Source: Streptomyces flavidovirens DSM 40150 (GTDB taxonomy: Bacteria; Actinomycetota; Actinomycetes; Streptomycetales; Streptomycetaceae). Taken from it: a stretch of DNA of 64,000 bases. Shown here piece by piece: positions 44,317 through 53,925 of this stretch (positions are counted from its first letter, which is position 1; each line of letters opens with the position of its first letter). The position numbers and the translations under genes are program-made. Under the pieces are notes generated by a model. It saw only the letters and a program-made list of their open reading frames with translations. It searched no databases and was not told the DNA's origin. The stretch covers positions 124,001 through 188,000 of the forward strand of contig NZ_AUBE01000012.1 in assembly GCF_000429085.1 (NCBI RefSeq). The letters are read 5' to 3'.

Positions 44317-46080
44317 ATGCGTACTGCCCTCACCAAGGCCGGCTGTCTGCTCGGGGCAGCGTTGCTGTGCCTGGCTGCCGCGCCCGCCGTGGCCACCAGC
44401 ACCCGGACACCGGACGCACCCGCTCGCACCGCGGTCCCGGCCGCGGCCGCGGCCGATCCGGCGTACAAGATCCTCGTGTTCTCCAAGACGGCGGGGTTCC
44501 GCCACGGTTCCATCGACGACGGTCTCGCCGCTCTGCGCGAGCTCGGCGGCGCGAACAACTTCACCGTGGACGCCACCGAGAACTCCGCGGCGTTCACCAC
44601 CGCCAACCTCGCCCAGTACAAAGCCGTCGTCTTCCTCTCCACGACCGGGGACGTGCTCAACGGCACGCAGCAGACGGCGTTCGAGCAGTACATCAAGGCC
44701 GGCGGCGGCTACGCCGGGATTCACGCGGCCGCGGACACCGAGTACGACTGGCCGTTCTACGCCGGACTCGCCGGAGCCCTGTTCCACTCCCATCCGCACA
44801 ATCAGACGGCGACGGTCGAGGTGGAGGACCGCGCCCACGACGCCACCGCCCATCTCGGCGCCACCTGGCAGCGCTTCGACGAGTGGTACAACTACCGCAC
44901 CAACCCGCGTACGACGGCCCGTGTCCTGGCCTCGCTCGACGAGTCGAGCTACTCGGGCGGCAACATGTCCGGCGACCACCCGATCTCCTGGTGCAAGGGG
45001 TACGAGGGCGGCCGGGCCTTCTACACGGGTGGCGGTCACACCGACGAGTCGTTCACCGAACCGGCCTTCCGCAGGCACCTGCTCGGCGGCATCCGCTGGG
45101 CGGCCGGTATGACGGAGGCCGACTGCCGTCCCGAGACCGGGTACACGCCGTTGTTCGACGGTACGGGCACGGCCGGCTGGAAGCAGGCCGGCCCCGGCTC
45201 GTTCACGCTGGCCGACGGCACCCTCACCTCTCAGGGCGGGCTCGGGATGCTGTGGTACTCCGCCAGGGAGTTCACCGGCGACTACTCCCTCAAGCTCGAC
45301 TGGCGGATGGACGGCGACGACAACTCCGGGGTCCTGGTGGGCTTCCCGGCGTCCGACGACCCCTGGTCGGCGGTCAGCAACGGGTACGAGATCCAGATCG
45401 ACGCCACGGACAGCGCCGACCGGACGACCGGATCCGTGTACGGGTTCAAGTCCGCCGATGTCGCCGCACGCGACGCCGCGCTCAACCCGCCCGGTGAGTG
45501 GAACACGTACGAGATCCGCGTGACCGGCGAACGGCTGGAGGTCTTCCTGGGCGGCCGCAGGATCAACGACTTCACCAACACCGATCCCGCCCGCAGCCTG
45601 CGCCAGGGGCACATCGGAATCCAGAACCACGGCGACGGCGACCAGGTGTCTTTCCGTAACGTCCGCGTCAAAACATCCGGCGGTACGCCGCCGGGTCCGC
45701 GCACGGGGGAGGTCAAGGGCGTCAACAGCAAGTGCCTGGATGTCGCCGGCGGCGCGACCGGCGACGGCACCCGGGTCCAGTTGTGGACCTGCAACGGCGC
45801 GGCCGCACAGAAATGGTCTCTGCCGGGCGACGGCACCTTCCGCGCCCTGGGCAAGTGCCTGGACGTCAGCGGCGGCGGGACCGCCGACGGAACGAAGATC
45901 CAGCTGTGGACCTGCAACGGCACCGGCGCGCAGCAGTGGCAGCCGCAGCCGGACGGGACCGTGCGCAACCCGCGGTCGGGCGGATGTCTCGACGCCGAGG
46001 GTGCCACCTGGAACGACGGCACCCGCGTCCACTTGTGGAGCTGCCACACCGGCCCCAACCAGAAGTGGCTGCTGCCCTGA
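44317..46080 (+). CDS. Secreted ThuA / DUF1080 protein with ricin-B lectin
   Basis: 587 residues: signal peptide (1-26), a ThuA (glutamine-amidotransferase-like) domain (about 45-265: YKILVFSKTAGFRH, GGYAGIHAAADTEYDWPF), a 3-keto-disaccharide hydrolase/DUF1080-type domain (about 270-450: GYEIQIDATD, DFTNTDPARSLRQGHIG) and a ricin-B lectin (about 460-587). ThuA proteins occur in trehalose/sucrose utilisation; DUF1080 members include 3-keto-disaccharide hydrolases. Start GGAGAGGAGG with good spacing. With the sugar dehydrogenase upstream it forms a probable secreted sugar-processing pair. Confidence 0.85.
   Translation: MRTALTKAGCLLGAALLCLAAAPAVATSTRTPDAPARTAVPAAAAADPAYKILVFSKTAGFRHGSIDDGLAALRELGGANNFTVDATENSAAFTTANLAQYKAVVFLSTTGDVLNGTQQTAFEQYIKAGGGYAGIHAAADTEYDWPFYAGLAGALFHSHPHNQTATVEVEDRAHDATAHLGATWQRFDEWYNYRTNPRTTARVLASLDESSYSGGNMSGDHPISWCKGYEGGRAFYTGGGHTDESFTEPAFRRHLLGGIRWAAGMTEADCRPETGYTPLFDGTGTAGWKQAGPGSFTLADGTLTSQGGLGMLWYSAREFTGDYSLKLDWRMDGDDNSGVLVGFPASDDPWSAVSNGYEIQIDATDSADRTTGSVYGFKSADVAARDAALNPPGEWNTYEIRVTGERLEVFLGGRRINDFTNTDPARSLRQGHIGIQNHGDGDQVSFRNVRVKTSGGTPPGPRTGEVKGVNSKCLDVAGGATGDGTRVQLWTCNGAAAQKWSLPGDGTFRALGKCLDVSGGGTADGTKIQLWTCNGTGAQQWQPQPDGTVRNPRSGGCLDAEGATWNDGTRVHLWSCHTGPNQKWLLP
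45706..46080 (+). repeat. Ricin-B lectin module, copy 2
   Basis: Second near-identical lectin module, encoding the end of the ThuA/DUF1080 protein; see copy 1 (43918-44294). Confidence 0.85.
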
Positions 46081-46091
46081 GTGACCGTCAG

Positions 46092-46125
46092 CGTCGCCGG
46101 AGACGGATGCCCGTCTCCGGCGACG
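46092..46125. terminator. Bidirectional hairpin terminator
   Basis: A perfect 15-bp stem (46092-46106 with 46111-46125) and a four-base loop ATGC, between the convergent ThuA gene and the PP2C phosphatase gene. Confidence 0.7.
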
Positions 46126-46131
46126 ACCGGG

Positions 46132-48213
46132 TCAGCCGGCCATGACGGTGGCCCGCGCGATGAGCAGCGCTACGTCGTCGTGGTCACCCGGATGCCGCAG
46201 GGCGTGCAGGAGCAGGTCGCAGGTCTCTTCCAGAGAGCCGTCAGGGGCGCTGAGGTGGGCGAGGAGAACGCCCAGTCGTTCGTCGATGGCCTGGTCACGC
46301 GTCTCGACCAGGCCATCGGTGTAGAGGACCAGCCGGTCGCCGGGGCGCAGGTCCAGCGTCGTGGTGTGGAAGGTGAGGTGACCGACGCCGAGAGGGGCGC
46401 CGGTGGGCAGGTCGAGCAGTTCGGGCGCACGGCCGGGACGTATCAAAACGGGCGCCAGGTGGCCGGCGTTGGAGATGAGGCACTGCGCCTGATGCGGATC
46501 GTAGACGGCGTAGATGCAGGTCGTGATGGTCTGCCCCATGCGGTCGGTGATGCGGTCGAGATGATGCAGTACCTGGGCCGGGTCGAGGTCGAGTTCGGCC
46601 AGGGTGCGGGTGGCGGTGCGCAGTTGGCCCATTGTGGCGGCGGCGCTGATGCCGCTGCCCATGACGTCACCGACGACCAGAGCGCTCTTGTCGCCGGTCA
46701 GCGGGATGACGTCGAACCAGTCTCCGCCCACTTCGTCGGCCGCCTGCGCGGGCTGATAGCGGCTGGCGATCTCCAGGCCCGGCTGGTGCGGCGGCTTCTC
46801 GGGCAGGAGGCTGCGCTGGAGGGTGAGTGCGGTGTTGCGCGCCTGGCGGTACCAGCGCGCGTTGTCGATGCAGACGGCTGCCCGCGCGGCGAGTTCACCG
46901 GCGAGCACTTCGTCGTCGGCGCTGAAGGGTTCCGGGTTGCTGGTGCGTTTGAGGTCGAGGGCTCCGAGTACTTTGCCGCGTGCAATCAGCGGCACGGCCA
47001 GGTAGGAGTGCAGTCGCGCGGTGGCCAGGAGCCCGGCGGCCTCGGGACTGCGGGCGATGTACCGCAGGTCGTCGCTGCTCACGCGGGGCACGCGAACGGG
47101 GCGGCCGGTGTTGACGCACCGGGTGACCAGCCGGTCGGCCTCGTACCTAGCCACCTCGCCCGGCGGGTCGGCGGCACGTACCGCCTCGCTGGGGTACGCG
47201 CTGGCCACGGCGAGGGCCCGGAACACCGCGGGCCCTGTCTGTGCGGTCACGGCCGAACGGCCGTTCAGGACACTGTCGAGGACGTCCACGGCGGCTACGT
47301 CGGCCAGTTCCGGCACCGACACATCGGCCAGCTCGCGGGCGGTCTCGTCGAGGTCGAGCGTGGTGCCGATGCGGATGGAGGCGTCGGCGACGAGCGCGAG
47401 GCGCTGGCGCGCCTGGGCGGCCTCGCTGGTGGCGCGCCGCCGCTCGGTGACGTCGACGACCGAGGTGGCCACCCCGATCACTTTCCCGTTGGACGCCTCC
47501 AGCCGGTAGAAGGACACCGACCAGGCTTTCTCGTGCTCCGGGTCGGCCGCGGTACGCCCGATGGACTCCCGGTCGACGATCGGGACACCGGTGGCCAGGA
47601 CCTCACGCATCGCAGCTTCGATGGACTCGGTGTCCAGGAAGGGCAGCGCCTCGTGGATGGTGCGGCCGACATGCTCGGCGGCGGACAGACCGTTGATGCG
47701 TTCGAGTGCCGGGTTGACCGTGACGTACCGCAGATTGGTGTCCACGACCGCCAGGCCGATCGGTGACTGGGTGACCAGCCGGGTGGACAGGGCGAGATCG
47801 CGCTCCACCGTTCGCAGCATGGCCTGGTCGGTGGCCAGGCCCAGGGCGTAGAGGTCTTTCCGGTCGTCCTCCAGCCGCATGTTGCGGAATTCCACCAGCC
47901 GTGTGCTGCCGTCTTTGTGGCGCATGGGAAAGACGCCCGCCCAGCCCGCTCCTCCTGCCATGACCTGCTCGAACAGGCTGTCCACCAGCTCCAGGTGCTT
48001 CTCCTGGACCAGGAGCCGCCCCGCGAACCGGCCGAGCGCCTCGTCGGCGGAGTAACCGAACAACTGCTCGGCCTGCGGGCTCCACAGCACGATCCGCCCG
48101 CGCGCGTCCAGCACCACGGCCGCGACGCTCAGCAGATCCAGCAGACCCCCCGGTCCGGACGGAGCGCCCCCCGGCTGGTCGGGGTGGGCAGGGACGGGTT
48201 CGGTTGCGCGCAT
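46132..48213 (-). CDS. PAS/GAF SpoIIE-type PP2C phosphatase
   Basis: 693 residues from an ATG at 48213 with AAGGAG upstream. Order: PAS (about 25-140: SPQAEQLFGYSADEALGRFAG), PAS (about 145-270: LRYVTVNPALERINGLSAAE), GAF (about 285-460) and PP2C/SpoIIE (about 470-690) with GGDWFDVIPL, GDVMGSG and YTDGLVETRD. Unlike the other phosphatase at 29376 it has no HATPase domain. It should dephosphorylate a STAS antagonist. An in-frame ATG at 48249 is possible. Divergent from the DUF3048 lipoprotein gene. Confidence 0.92.
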   Translation of the reverse strand: MRATEPVPAHPDQPGGAPSGPGGLLDLLSVAAVVLDARGRIVLWSPQAEQLFGYSADEALGRFAGRLLVQEKHLELVDSLFEQVMAGGAGWAGVFPMRHKDGSTRLVEFRNMRLEDDRKDLYALGLATDQAMLRTVERDLALSTRLVTQSPIGLAVVDTNLRYVTVNPALERINGLSAAEHVGRTIHEALPFLDTESIEAAMREVLATGVPIVDRESIGRTAADPEHEKAWSVSFYRLEASNGKVIGVATSVVDVTERRRATSEAAQARQRLALVADASIRIGTTLDLDETARELADVSVPELADVAAVDVLDSVLNGRSAVTAQTGPAVFRALAVASAYPSEAVRAADPPGEVARYEADRLVTRCVNTGRPVRVPRVSSDDLRYIARSPEAAGLLATARLHSYLAVPLIARGKVLGALDLKRTSNPEPFSADDEVLAGELAARAAVCIDNARWYRQARNTALTLQRSLLPEKPPHQPGLEIASRYQPAQAADEVGGDWFDVIPLTGDKSALVVGDVMGSGISAAATMGQLRTATRTLAELDLDPAQVLHHLDRITDRMGQTITTCIYAVYDPHQAQCLISNAGHLAPVLIRPGRAPELLDLPTGAPLGVGHLTFHTTTLDLRPGDRLVLYTDGLVETRDQAIDERLGVLLAHLSAPDGSLEETCDLLLHALRHPGDHDDVALLIARATVMAG

Positions 48214-48426
48214 CCCGGGCTCCTTCCGCCCGCCGCCGTTAGCTCCCATCGTCTCTCTACCCGGGGTGCGCCCGCATCCCCTGTGCAGTGCCTTCCGGTG
48301 TGTGGTGCCTGCCGCCGTACAGCGCAACCGGGAACCCCTCGAACAGCGTGATGATTGATGTGGGAGCCGTCGTCGCTCCGGTCAAGGAGCGGTGCGCCTC
48401 CCGGTCCGAACCGGAAGGTGACAGCC

Positions 48427-49383
48427 ATGCGTACAGCCCGCGCCAAGAGACCGGCCGCAGCCTCACTCGCCACGCTGGCGCTGCTGATCGTGGCAGCGTG
48501 CGGGGGCGGGGGCGGGAGTGGCGGCGCGGAGGAAACCACTCCGGCGCCGGACAACCGTGTTTCGTCCAGTGCGCGGGTCCTCGCGGTGAAGATCGACAAC
48601 GTCGGGGCGGCGCGTCCGCCGACCGGCCTGGAGCAGGCGGACATCGTCTACCTGGAGCAGGTGGAAGCCGGCCTCAGCCGCATACTCGCCGTCTACTCGT
48701 CCGATGTGCCGCCCGTCATCGGCCCGGTACGCAGCGCCCGCGAGTCGGACCTTGAGCTGCTGCGGCAGTTCGACCGGCCCACCCTCGCCTACTCCGGCGC
48801 GCAGAGCAGGCTGACGCCGCTCATCGAGGCGGCGCCGCTGAACGCGCTGTCGCCCTCGGAGGCACCGGACGCGTACTTCCGCGGCAGCGAGCGGCCGGCG
48901 CCGCACAACCTGTATCTGCGGCCGGGGAACATACCGCACCCCGGCACCGGCACGAACGCCGCCGAGGACATCGGGCTCCGCTTCGGCCCGGCGCCGGGCG
49001 GCGGCACCACCGCCGGGGAGCGGACGGTGCGCTATCCGGCGGCGAGCTTCACCTTCACGTGGTCCGCCGACCAGAGGCGCTGGCTGGTGGAGATGGACGG
49101 GGTTCCTGCCCGTACGACCGAAGGGGACCGGCTGGCCGCGGCCACCGTCGTCATGCAGGAAGTGACCGTGCGCCCGTCGGACTTCGGTGACCGCTCGGGC
49201 AACAGGACACCGTTCACCGAGACCGTGGGGTCCGGTTCCGCGACCGTCCTGCGCGACGGCAAGGCGTACGACACGCGATGGTCGAGGGACGACGCCGAGT
49301 CCCGGACCGCGTTCACGGCCCCGGACGGCAAGCGCATGATGTTCGCTTCCGGCCAGATGTGGGTCGTGTACGTCGCACGCTGA
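48427..49383 (+). CDS. DUF3048 lipoprotein
   Basis: 318 residues: signal peptide with the lipobox IVAACG (Cys near residue 25), a Gly/Ser/Thr-rich spacer, then DUF3048 (about 45-318), recognised by QADIVYLEQVEAGLSRILAVY, IGPVRSARE, DRPTLAYSGAQ and the C-terminal GQMWVVYV. AAGGTGACAGCC precedes the ATG. DUF3048 (YerB-like) proteins are exported and of unknown function. The gene stands alone, followed by a hairpin. Confidence 0.88.
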   Translation: MRTARAKRPAAASLATLALLIVAACGGGGGSGGAEETTPAPDNRVSSSARVLAVKIDNVGAARPPTGLEQADIVYLEQVEAGLSRILAVYSSDVPPVIGPVRSARESDLELLRQFDRPTLAYSGAQSRLTPLIEAAPLNALSPSEAPDAYFRGSERPAPHNLYLRPGNIPHPGTGTNAAEDIGLRFGPAPGGGTTAGERTVRYPAASFTFTWSADQRRWLVEMDGVPARTTEGDRLAAATVVMQEVTVRPSDFGDRSGNRTPFTETVGSGSATVLRDGKAYDTRWSRDDAESRTAFTAPDGKRMMFASGQMWVVYVAR

Positions 49384-49422
49384 CCCGAGATGTCGGCGGG
49401 GACACATGGAGTCACATGGAGG

Positions 49423-49449
49423 GGCCCCGGTGCATCCGGCACCGGGGCC
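49423..49449 (+). terminator. Hairpin terminator after DUF3048
   Basis: An 11-bp perfect stem (49423-49433 with 49439-49449) and loop ATCCG, 40 bases after the DUF3048 stop, followed by TTAGGGGTT. Confidence 0.7.
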
Positions 49450-49816
49450 TTAGGGGTTCAACACCATCTGTCGGCGCTTGACGCCGACTCTTGTATTCCG
49501 CATGTCCGCCGGGAAGGCCGGAGATGCGGTGACTTGGGATGCCTGACCGGGGACCACCTCTCAATCCGGGGTCTGCGGTACCTGAGCGACTCGAACCTCA
49601 CTCAAGTGCTCCTGATGGCGTCTGCTCCTCCCTTGCTGATCAATTCCAATGTCCTTGCTCTCCATGCGGTGCCGTCGCACCGCGGCGCCGGTCGTCTTTG
49701 CCGCGCTGTGCTGACTTCCTTGGTTACGCCAGAAACTCTAATCACCGAGAACCCAGATGTCTACCGTCGCCACGACAGATATTCGGGTGGCCGGGCGTGA
49801 GCTGTCCCGGCGTCCG
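49450..49816. other. Gene-poor, lower-GC intergenic region
   Basis: No supported gene. The 49600-49780 part is noticeably less G/C-rich than its surroundings and carries short open frames in all three plus-strand phases, one beginning MSLLSMRCRRTAAPVVFAAL like a signal peptide and stopping after about 20 codons, and another with MSTVATTDIRVAGRELSR that runs into the 3' end of the MFS gene. They look like fragments of a lost or transferred gene. Confidence 0.35.
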
Positions 49817-51457
49817 TCACGGCAGCGAGGACAGCTCCTCGTCCCGGCCCGAGGCGTACGCCCAGATCATGTGGCGTACGAACGGCTTCGAGCCCGGCCG
49901 CGTCAGGGCCAGGGCACGGGCCTCCAGTTCCTGGTCCACCTTGGTCCCGCGTTCCATGATCAGGCGCAGATGCTCCCGCTCGGAGCCCACGGTGAACGTC
50001 TCCAGGAAGAGCGTCGGATCCGCCATGTCCTCGAACAGGCCCCACAGCGACGCACCCGTACGCCGGCGGGACATGCCCACCGGCCGCATCGCCTCGATGA
50101 AGGCCTCGGCGTTCCCCCGGTCCACCCGCCACTCGACGGTGACCAGCACCGGTCCGGCGTCCCGTCCCGGCACCGCCACATCGGGCACGTCCGCCCAGAT
50201 CTGGGCCGGGCGTACGTCGATCGGGCCGGACGGCATCGGAAGCAGCCGCGTGCCCACCACCGTGGTCACCAGCAGCCCGATGCCCGACACCACGAACGCG
50301 GTGCCCACGCCCAGCCGGTCGGCGGCCATGCCCCACCCCACCCCGCCGAGCGCCTGCCCGCCCATGAACACCAGTTGGTAGTAGGCGAGCCCGCGGGTCC
50401 GGGCCCAGGCGGGCAGCAGCACCTGCGCCGAGGCGGAGAGCGTGGACAGGACCGCCACCCACGCCAGACCGGACACGATCAAGGCGGCGGCGACCGCCAG
50501 CGCGGACGGCACCAGGCCGATCACCGCCATCGTCGCCGCATAGACCACCATGGCGCCCGTCACCAGTACGTTCGTCTTCAGGTGCGGGCGGACCGACGGC
50601 AGCAGAACCGCCCCCAGGACAGCGCCGAGCCCCACGCTGGCGAGCAGCAGACCGTAGCCGCCGGCGGAGAGACCGAGCGGCCCCCTGGCGACCGTCGGGA
50701 GCAGCGCCCACAGACCTCCCGCGAAGATCATGAAGAGGCCCGAGCGGCCGATGACCGCCCCGAACAGGGGGGCGCTGCGGACGTAGCGGGCGCCTGCCCT
50801 GATGGCGTCACGGATGTGCTCGGAGCCGAGGGGGCGGTGGGTCACCGGACGTTTCCACGCGTACAGCACGACCAGAACGCCGAGGAAGGACAGCGCGTTG
50901 AGCGCGAAGGTGGCCTCGGGGCCGGTGGCGGCGATCATCGCGCCGCCGAGAGCGGGCCCCGCGGCCCGCGCCACATTGCCGTTCGCGCTGTTGAGCAGGG
51001 CGGCCTGCGGGATCTCCTCACGACTGACCAGCTCGGGCTGGATGGCCTGGAAGGAGGAGATGCAGAACGCCTCACCCACCCCCATCAGCGCGGTCAGTCC
51101 GAGGAGCAGGCCCTGGGTCGCCGCACCGGCCGCCGTGACGCCGGCCAGCCCCGCCGCGCCGAGGAACATCAGAAGCTGCCCGCCGAGCAGCAGCCGCCGT
51201 TGGTCGAGGATGTCCCCCAGCGCCCCGGCGGGAACCACCAGCGCGAAGACCGGCAGGGTGGTCGCCGTCTGCACCAGGGCGACCTCGAACGCGCCGCCGC
51301 CGAGGTCGCCCATGAGCCACTGGGCTCCGACGGTCTGCATCCAGGTGCCCATGTTGGCCGCCAACTGGGCGATCCACAGCGCCCGGAACACCGGGCGGCG
51401 CATGGGCGCCCACGCCGAGGGCTCGGGGCCCCAGTCCTGGGCAGGCGACTGCTTCAC
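49817..51457 (-). CDS. MFS transporter with C-terminal extension
   Basis: 546 residues. The N-terminal 410 or so are a 12-helix major-facilitator transporter of the MFS_3/EntS-like group (GTWMQTVGAQWLMGDL, RAAGPALGGA, LGAVLGAVLLP). From about residue 420 a soluble domain follows (VLVTVEWRVDRGNAEAFIEAMR, SLWGLFEDMADPTLFLETF, IMERGTKVDQ) like a dimeric alpha/beta-barrel (antibiotic-biosynthesis-monooxygenase-like) protein. Likely an exporter; the substrate is unknown. Such fusions are known for this group (DUF894-type). ATG at 51457 preceded by a weak purine-rich site. Confidence 0.85.
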   Translation of the reverse strand: MKQSPAQDWGPEPSAWAPMRRPVFRALWIAQLAANMGTWMQTVGAQWLMGDLGGGAFEVALVQTATTLPVFALVVPAGALGDILDQRRLLLGGQLLMFLGAAGLAGVTAAGAATQGLLLGLTALMGVGEAFCISSFQAIQPELVSREEIPQAALLNSANGNVARAAGPALGGAMIAATGPEATFALNALSFLGVLVVLYAWKRPVTHRPLGSEHIRDAIRAGARYVRSAPLFGAVIGRSGLFMIFAGGLWALLPTVARGPLGLSAGGYGLLLASVGLGAVLGAVLLPSVRPHLKTNVLVTGAMVVYAATMAVIGLVPSALAVAAALIVSGLAWVAVLSTLSASAQVLLPAWARTRGLAYYQLVFMGGQALGGVGWGMAADRLGVGTAFVVSGIGLLVTTVVGTRLLPMPSGPIDVRPAQIWADVPDVAVPGRDAGPVLVTVEWRVDRGNAEAFIEAMRPVGMSRRRTGASLWGLFEDMADPTLFLETFTVGSEREHLRLIMERGTKVDQELEARALALTRPGSKPFVRHMIWAYASGRDEELSSLP

Positions 51458-51535
51458 CTGAACGCTCTCCTCATCGTCGGAGTCATGGAGCTGTCCACGC
51501 CCTGCTCGATAAGGGATGTTATGGCCCGAATCCGC

Positions 51536-52903
51536 TCAAGCCGGTGCGGTGGGGCCCGCGCCGTCGGTCGCTTCCAGCCGGGGCTCGGCCGTGGCGGTCG
51601 TGGCGGTGACGGGGACCCTGGTACCGATGCTCCGGTAACGGACGGGCAGGCCGGCCATCCGTTCCGGGGGCAGGCAGTTCTTGCCGTCGATGAGCAGGCG
51701 CGGCTCGGCGAGCCGTGAGGCCAGCAGCGGCCAGTCCGCCTCGATGGCCTGCGGCCATTCGGTCAGCAGGACGACGGCGTGGGCGCCACTGACCGCGCCG
51801 GACAGGTCGGGGGCCGGGTCCGCGGCCGGGAAGAGTGCGGCGACGGCCGCCGGGTCGGTGGCCGGATCCCACACGCGTACACGTGCCGCTTCACGGAGAA
51901 TCGCGGGCACGACGGTACGGCTGGGGGCGGCACGCAGATCGTCGCTCCAGGGTTCGTAGCGCACGCCGAGCACGGCGATGGTGGCGTCCCGCAGGGCAGC
52001 GCCGAGGTCGGTACGCAGTATCTGCAGTGCCAGCCCGGCCTGCGCGTCGTTGACGGCGATCGTCGCCCGCAGCAGCGGAGCCGGTATGCCGACGCTGCCC
52101 GCCCAGTGGGCCAGCGCGGCCGTGTCCTTCGGCAGACAGGAGTCGCCGTAGCCCAGGCCGGGCTGGAGGAAGGCGTGACCGATGCGCGGGTCGTAGCCGA
52201 CGCCCTGCAGGACGCGGTCGACATCGACGTCGGGCCCGCAGCACATCCGGGCGATCTCGTTCGAGAAGCTGATCTTCATGGCGAGGAAGGCGTTGCTCGC
52301 GTACTTGATCATCTCGGCGCTGGTGGGAGTCGTCGCCACCCATGGACTCGCCACACCGGCGTACAGCTCACGCAGGGCCCGTTCGCTGTCACGGCTCCAG
52401 GTGCCGGCGACGATCCGGGCGGGGGCGGCCCAGTCCTCCAGGGCGCTTCCCTGGTTGAGGAACTCGGGGTTGTACGCGTAACGCTCGCGCAGCCAGGGAT
52501 GCGCGTCGGCGAGTCTGCTGCTGGTGCCGGGCGGCACGGTGGACTTGAGCACGATCCCTGGGACGGGAAGCAGATTCCCGGCCTGTCCGAGCACCGATGT
52601 CACCTGGGACAGATCGGCGGCCCCGTCCGGGCGGGGCGGCGTTCCCACGGTGATCAGCACGATGTCGAAGGGGGCCCGCCGGTGGCACTCCGCCAGCCCG
52701 CCGGCGAATCGCAGCCTTCCGGTGGCCAGCGCGGCAGTCAGCTGCTGGGGCAGGCCCGGTTCGAAGACCGGCGCCTCGCCGGCGTTCAATATGCGCAGCC
52801 GGCCGGGGTCCTGCTCGACGCCGGTGACGCTGTGCCCCTGCAGGGCCAGCGCGACGGCCCCCGTCAGTCCGACGTACCCCTGTCCGACGACCGCTACTCG
52901 CAT
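51536..52903 (-). CDS. UDP-glucose/GDP-mannose dehydrogenase family protein
   Basis: 455 residues: N-terminal NAD-binding domain VAVVGQGYVGLTGAVALALQG, a central dimerisation domain and a C-terminal UDP-binding domain (about 310-430). The catalytic Cys is in GDSCLPKDT. It oxidises a nucleotide sugar, probably UDP-glucose to UDP-glucuronate. The ATG at 52903 has GAGGAGG upstream at normal spacing; a longer open frame upstream is basic and unrelated. Nothing next to it suggests a polysaccharide cluster, so its pathway is open. Confidence 0.9.
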   Translation of the reverse strand: MRVAVVGQGYVGLTGAVALALQGHSVTGVEQDPGRLRILNAGEAPVFEPGLPQQLTAALATGRLRFAGGLAECHRRAPFDIVLITVGTPPRPDGAADLSQVTSVLGQAGNLLPVPGIVLKSTVPPGTSSRLADAHPWLRERYAYNPEFLNQGSALEDWAAPARIVAGTWSRDSERALRELYAGVASPWVATTPTSAEMIKYASNAFLAMKISFSNEIARMCCGPDVDVDRVLQGVGYDPRIGHAFLQPGLGYGDSCLPKDTAALAHWAGSVGIPAPLLRATIAVNDAQAGLALQILRTDLGAALRDATIAVLGVRYEPWSDDLRAAPSRTVVPAILREAARVRVWDPATDPAAVAALFPAADPAPDLSGAVSGAHAVVLLTEWPQAIEADWPLLASRLAEPRLLIDGKNCLPPERMAGLPVRYRSIGTRVPVTATTATAEPRLEATDGAGPTAPA

Positions 52904-53190
52904 CACCAACCACCTCCTCTGTGCGGCAGTGCACCGGCAACCTGGACGGCACGCCGCCGTCGGCGCCGGCGACGTCAGCCAGGAAGAGGGCTGGGAAAAC
53001 GCCTCGAAGCCCTGTGAAGCAGGCAGGTTGTGGCCCGCTTCCCTCATAGCACCCCAACAGTGCGGTGATCGCATCCCCGGCGTGGGGCCTCTTCGCCCCG
53101 CTCGCGGGCGGGGCGCAGGGGTGGCTCAGCCACAGGTCAGGAACGCGCGGTGGAGCGGTCGTCGTCGCGGTCGGGGGTGAGGATGGAGGC

Positions 53191-53925
53191 ATGGGTGAGC
53201 GAGTGGTCTCCCGCGAAGCGCAGCGGCATCTTCGGCTGCTCGTGATGCGCGCGGACTGGCTGGACCAGGCGTTCGTGCACTGGCCGTACCGGCCTGCCGA
53301 CGTCCAGGCGCTGCTTCCGGGCAGGCTGACCGTGGACACGTACGACGACACGGCCTGGGTCACCCTCACACCGTTCGTGATGGCCGAGGTACGTGCCGCG
53401 GGGCTACCCTCCCCCGCCCCCGCGGCCCGCGGTTTCCTGGAGACGAATCTGCGGACGTACGTACGCGGTCCCGACGGGTGCCGGGCGTTGTGGTTTCTGA
53501 CGATCGAGGTGAGCTGCGCGGCCATGCTGGCCGCGCGAGCCGTGGGGCTGCCGTACCACTGGGGAGCGCTGACTCTGCGACGCGACGACGGCGGGTGCTT
53601 CTACTCCGGCATGCGCCGCGGCGGCGGAGCCTCGTACCGCCTGACGGTGCGACGCGGTGAACCGCTCCCGGCGCCGTCGGAGCGCGATGTGTGGCTCACC
53701 ACCCGGTGGCACGCCTTCACGCACCGGGCCGGCCTGATCTGGGACACCCCGGTCGAGCACGAACCGTGGAACCTCCACACCGGTACGGCCGAGGGCCTGG
53801 CCGAGTCGCTGACCGCGGCGGTCGGCCTGCCCGCGCCCTCGCGCGAACCCCTGGTGCACGTCTCGCCGGCCGTGCGGCAGGCCCGCATCGGTGCTTCGCG
53901 GCCGCGCTACCGCGCCGGTTACTGA
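53191..53925 (+). CDS. DUF2071 (YqjF-like) protein
   Basis: 244 residues with the DUF2071 pattern: MRADWLDQAFVHWPYRPADVQALLP at the N-terminus, LRTYVRGPDG in the middle and RGEPLPAPSERDVWLTTRW near the end. Acetoacetate-decarboxylase-like fold; unknown function. Starts at an ATG preceded by GGTGAGGATGGAGGC. Its stop overlaps by 7 bp the end of the convergent GCS2 gene. Confidence 0.88.
   Translation: MGERVVSREAQRHLRLLVMRADWLDQAFVHWPYRPADVQALLPGRLTVDTYDDTAWVTLTPFVMAEVRAAGLPSPAPAARGFLETNLRTYVRGPDGCRALWFLTIEVSCAAMLAARAVGLPYHWGALTLRRDDGGCFYSGMRRGGGASYRLTVRRGEPLPAPSERDVWLTTRWHAFTHRAGLIWDTPVEHEPWNLHTGTAEGLAESLTAAVGLPAPSREPLVHVSPAVRQARIGASRPRYRAGY

Noticed and set aside
49750..49830. Plus-strand fragment MSTVATTDIRVAGRELSR as a gene
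   Set aside because: It has no supported continuation and runs into the 3' end of the MFS gene on the other strand.
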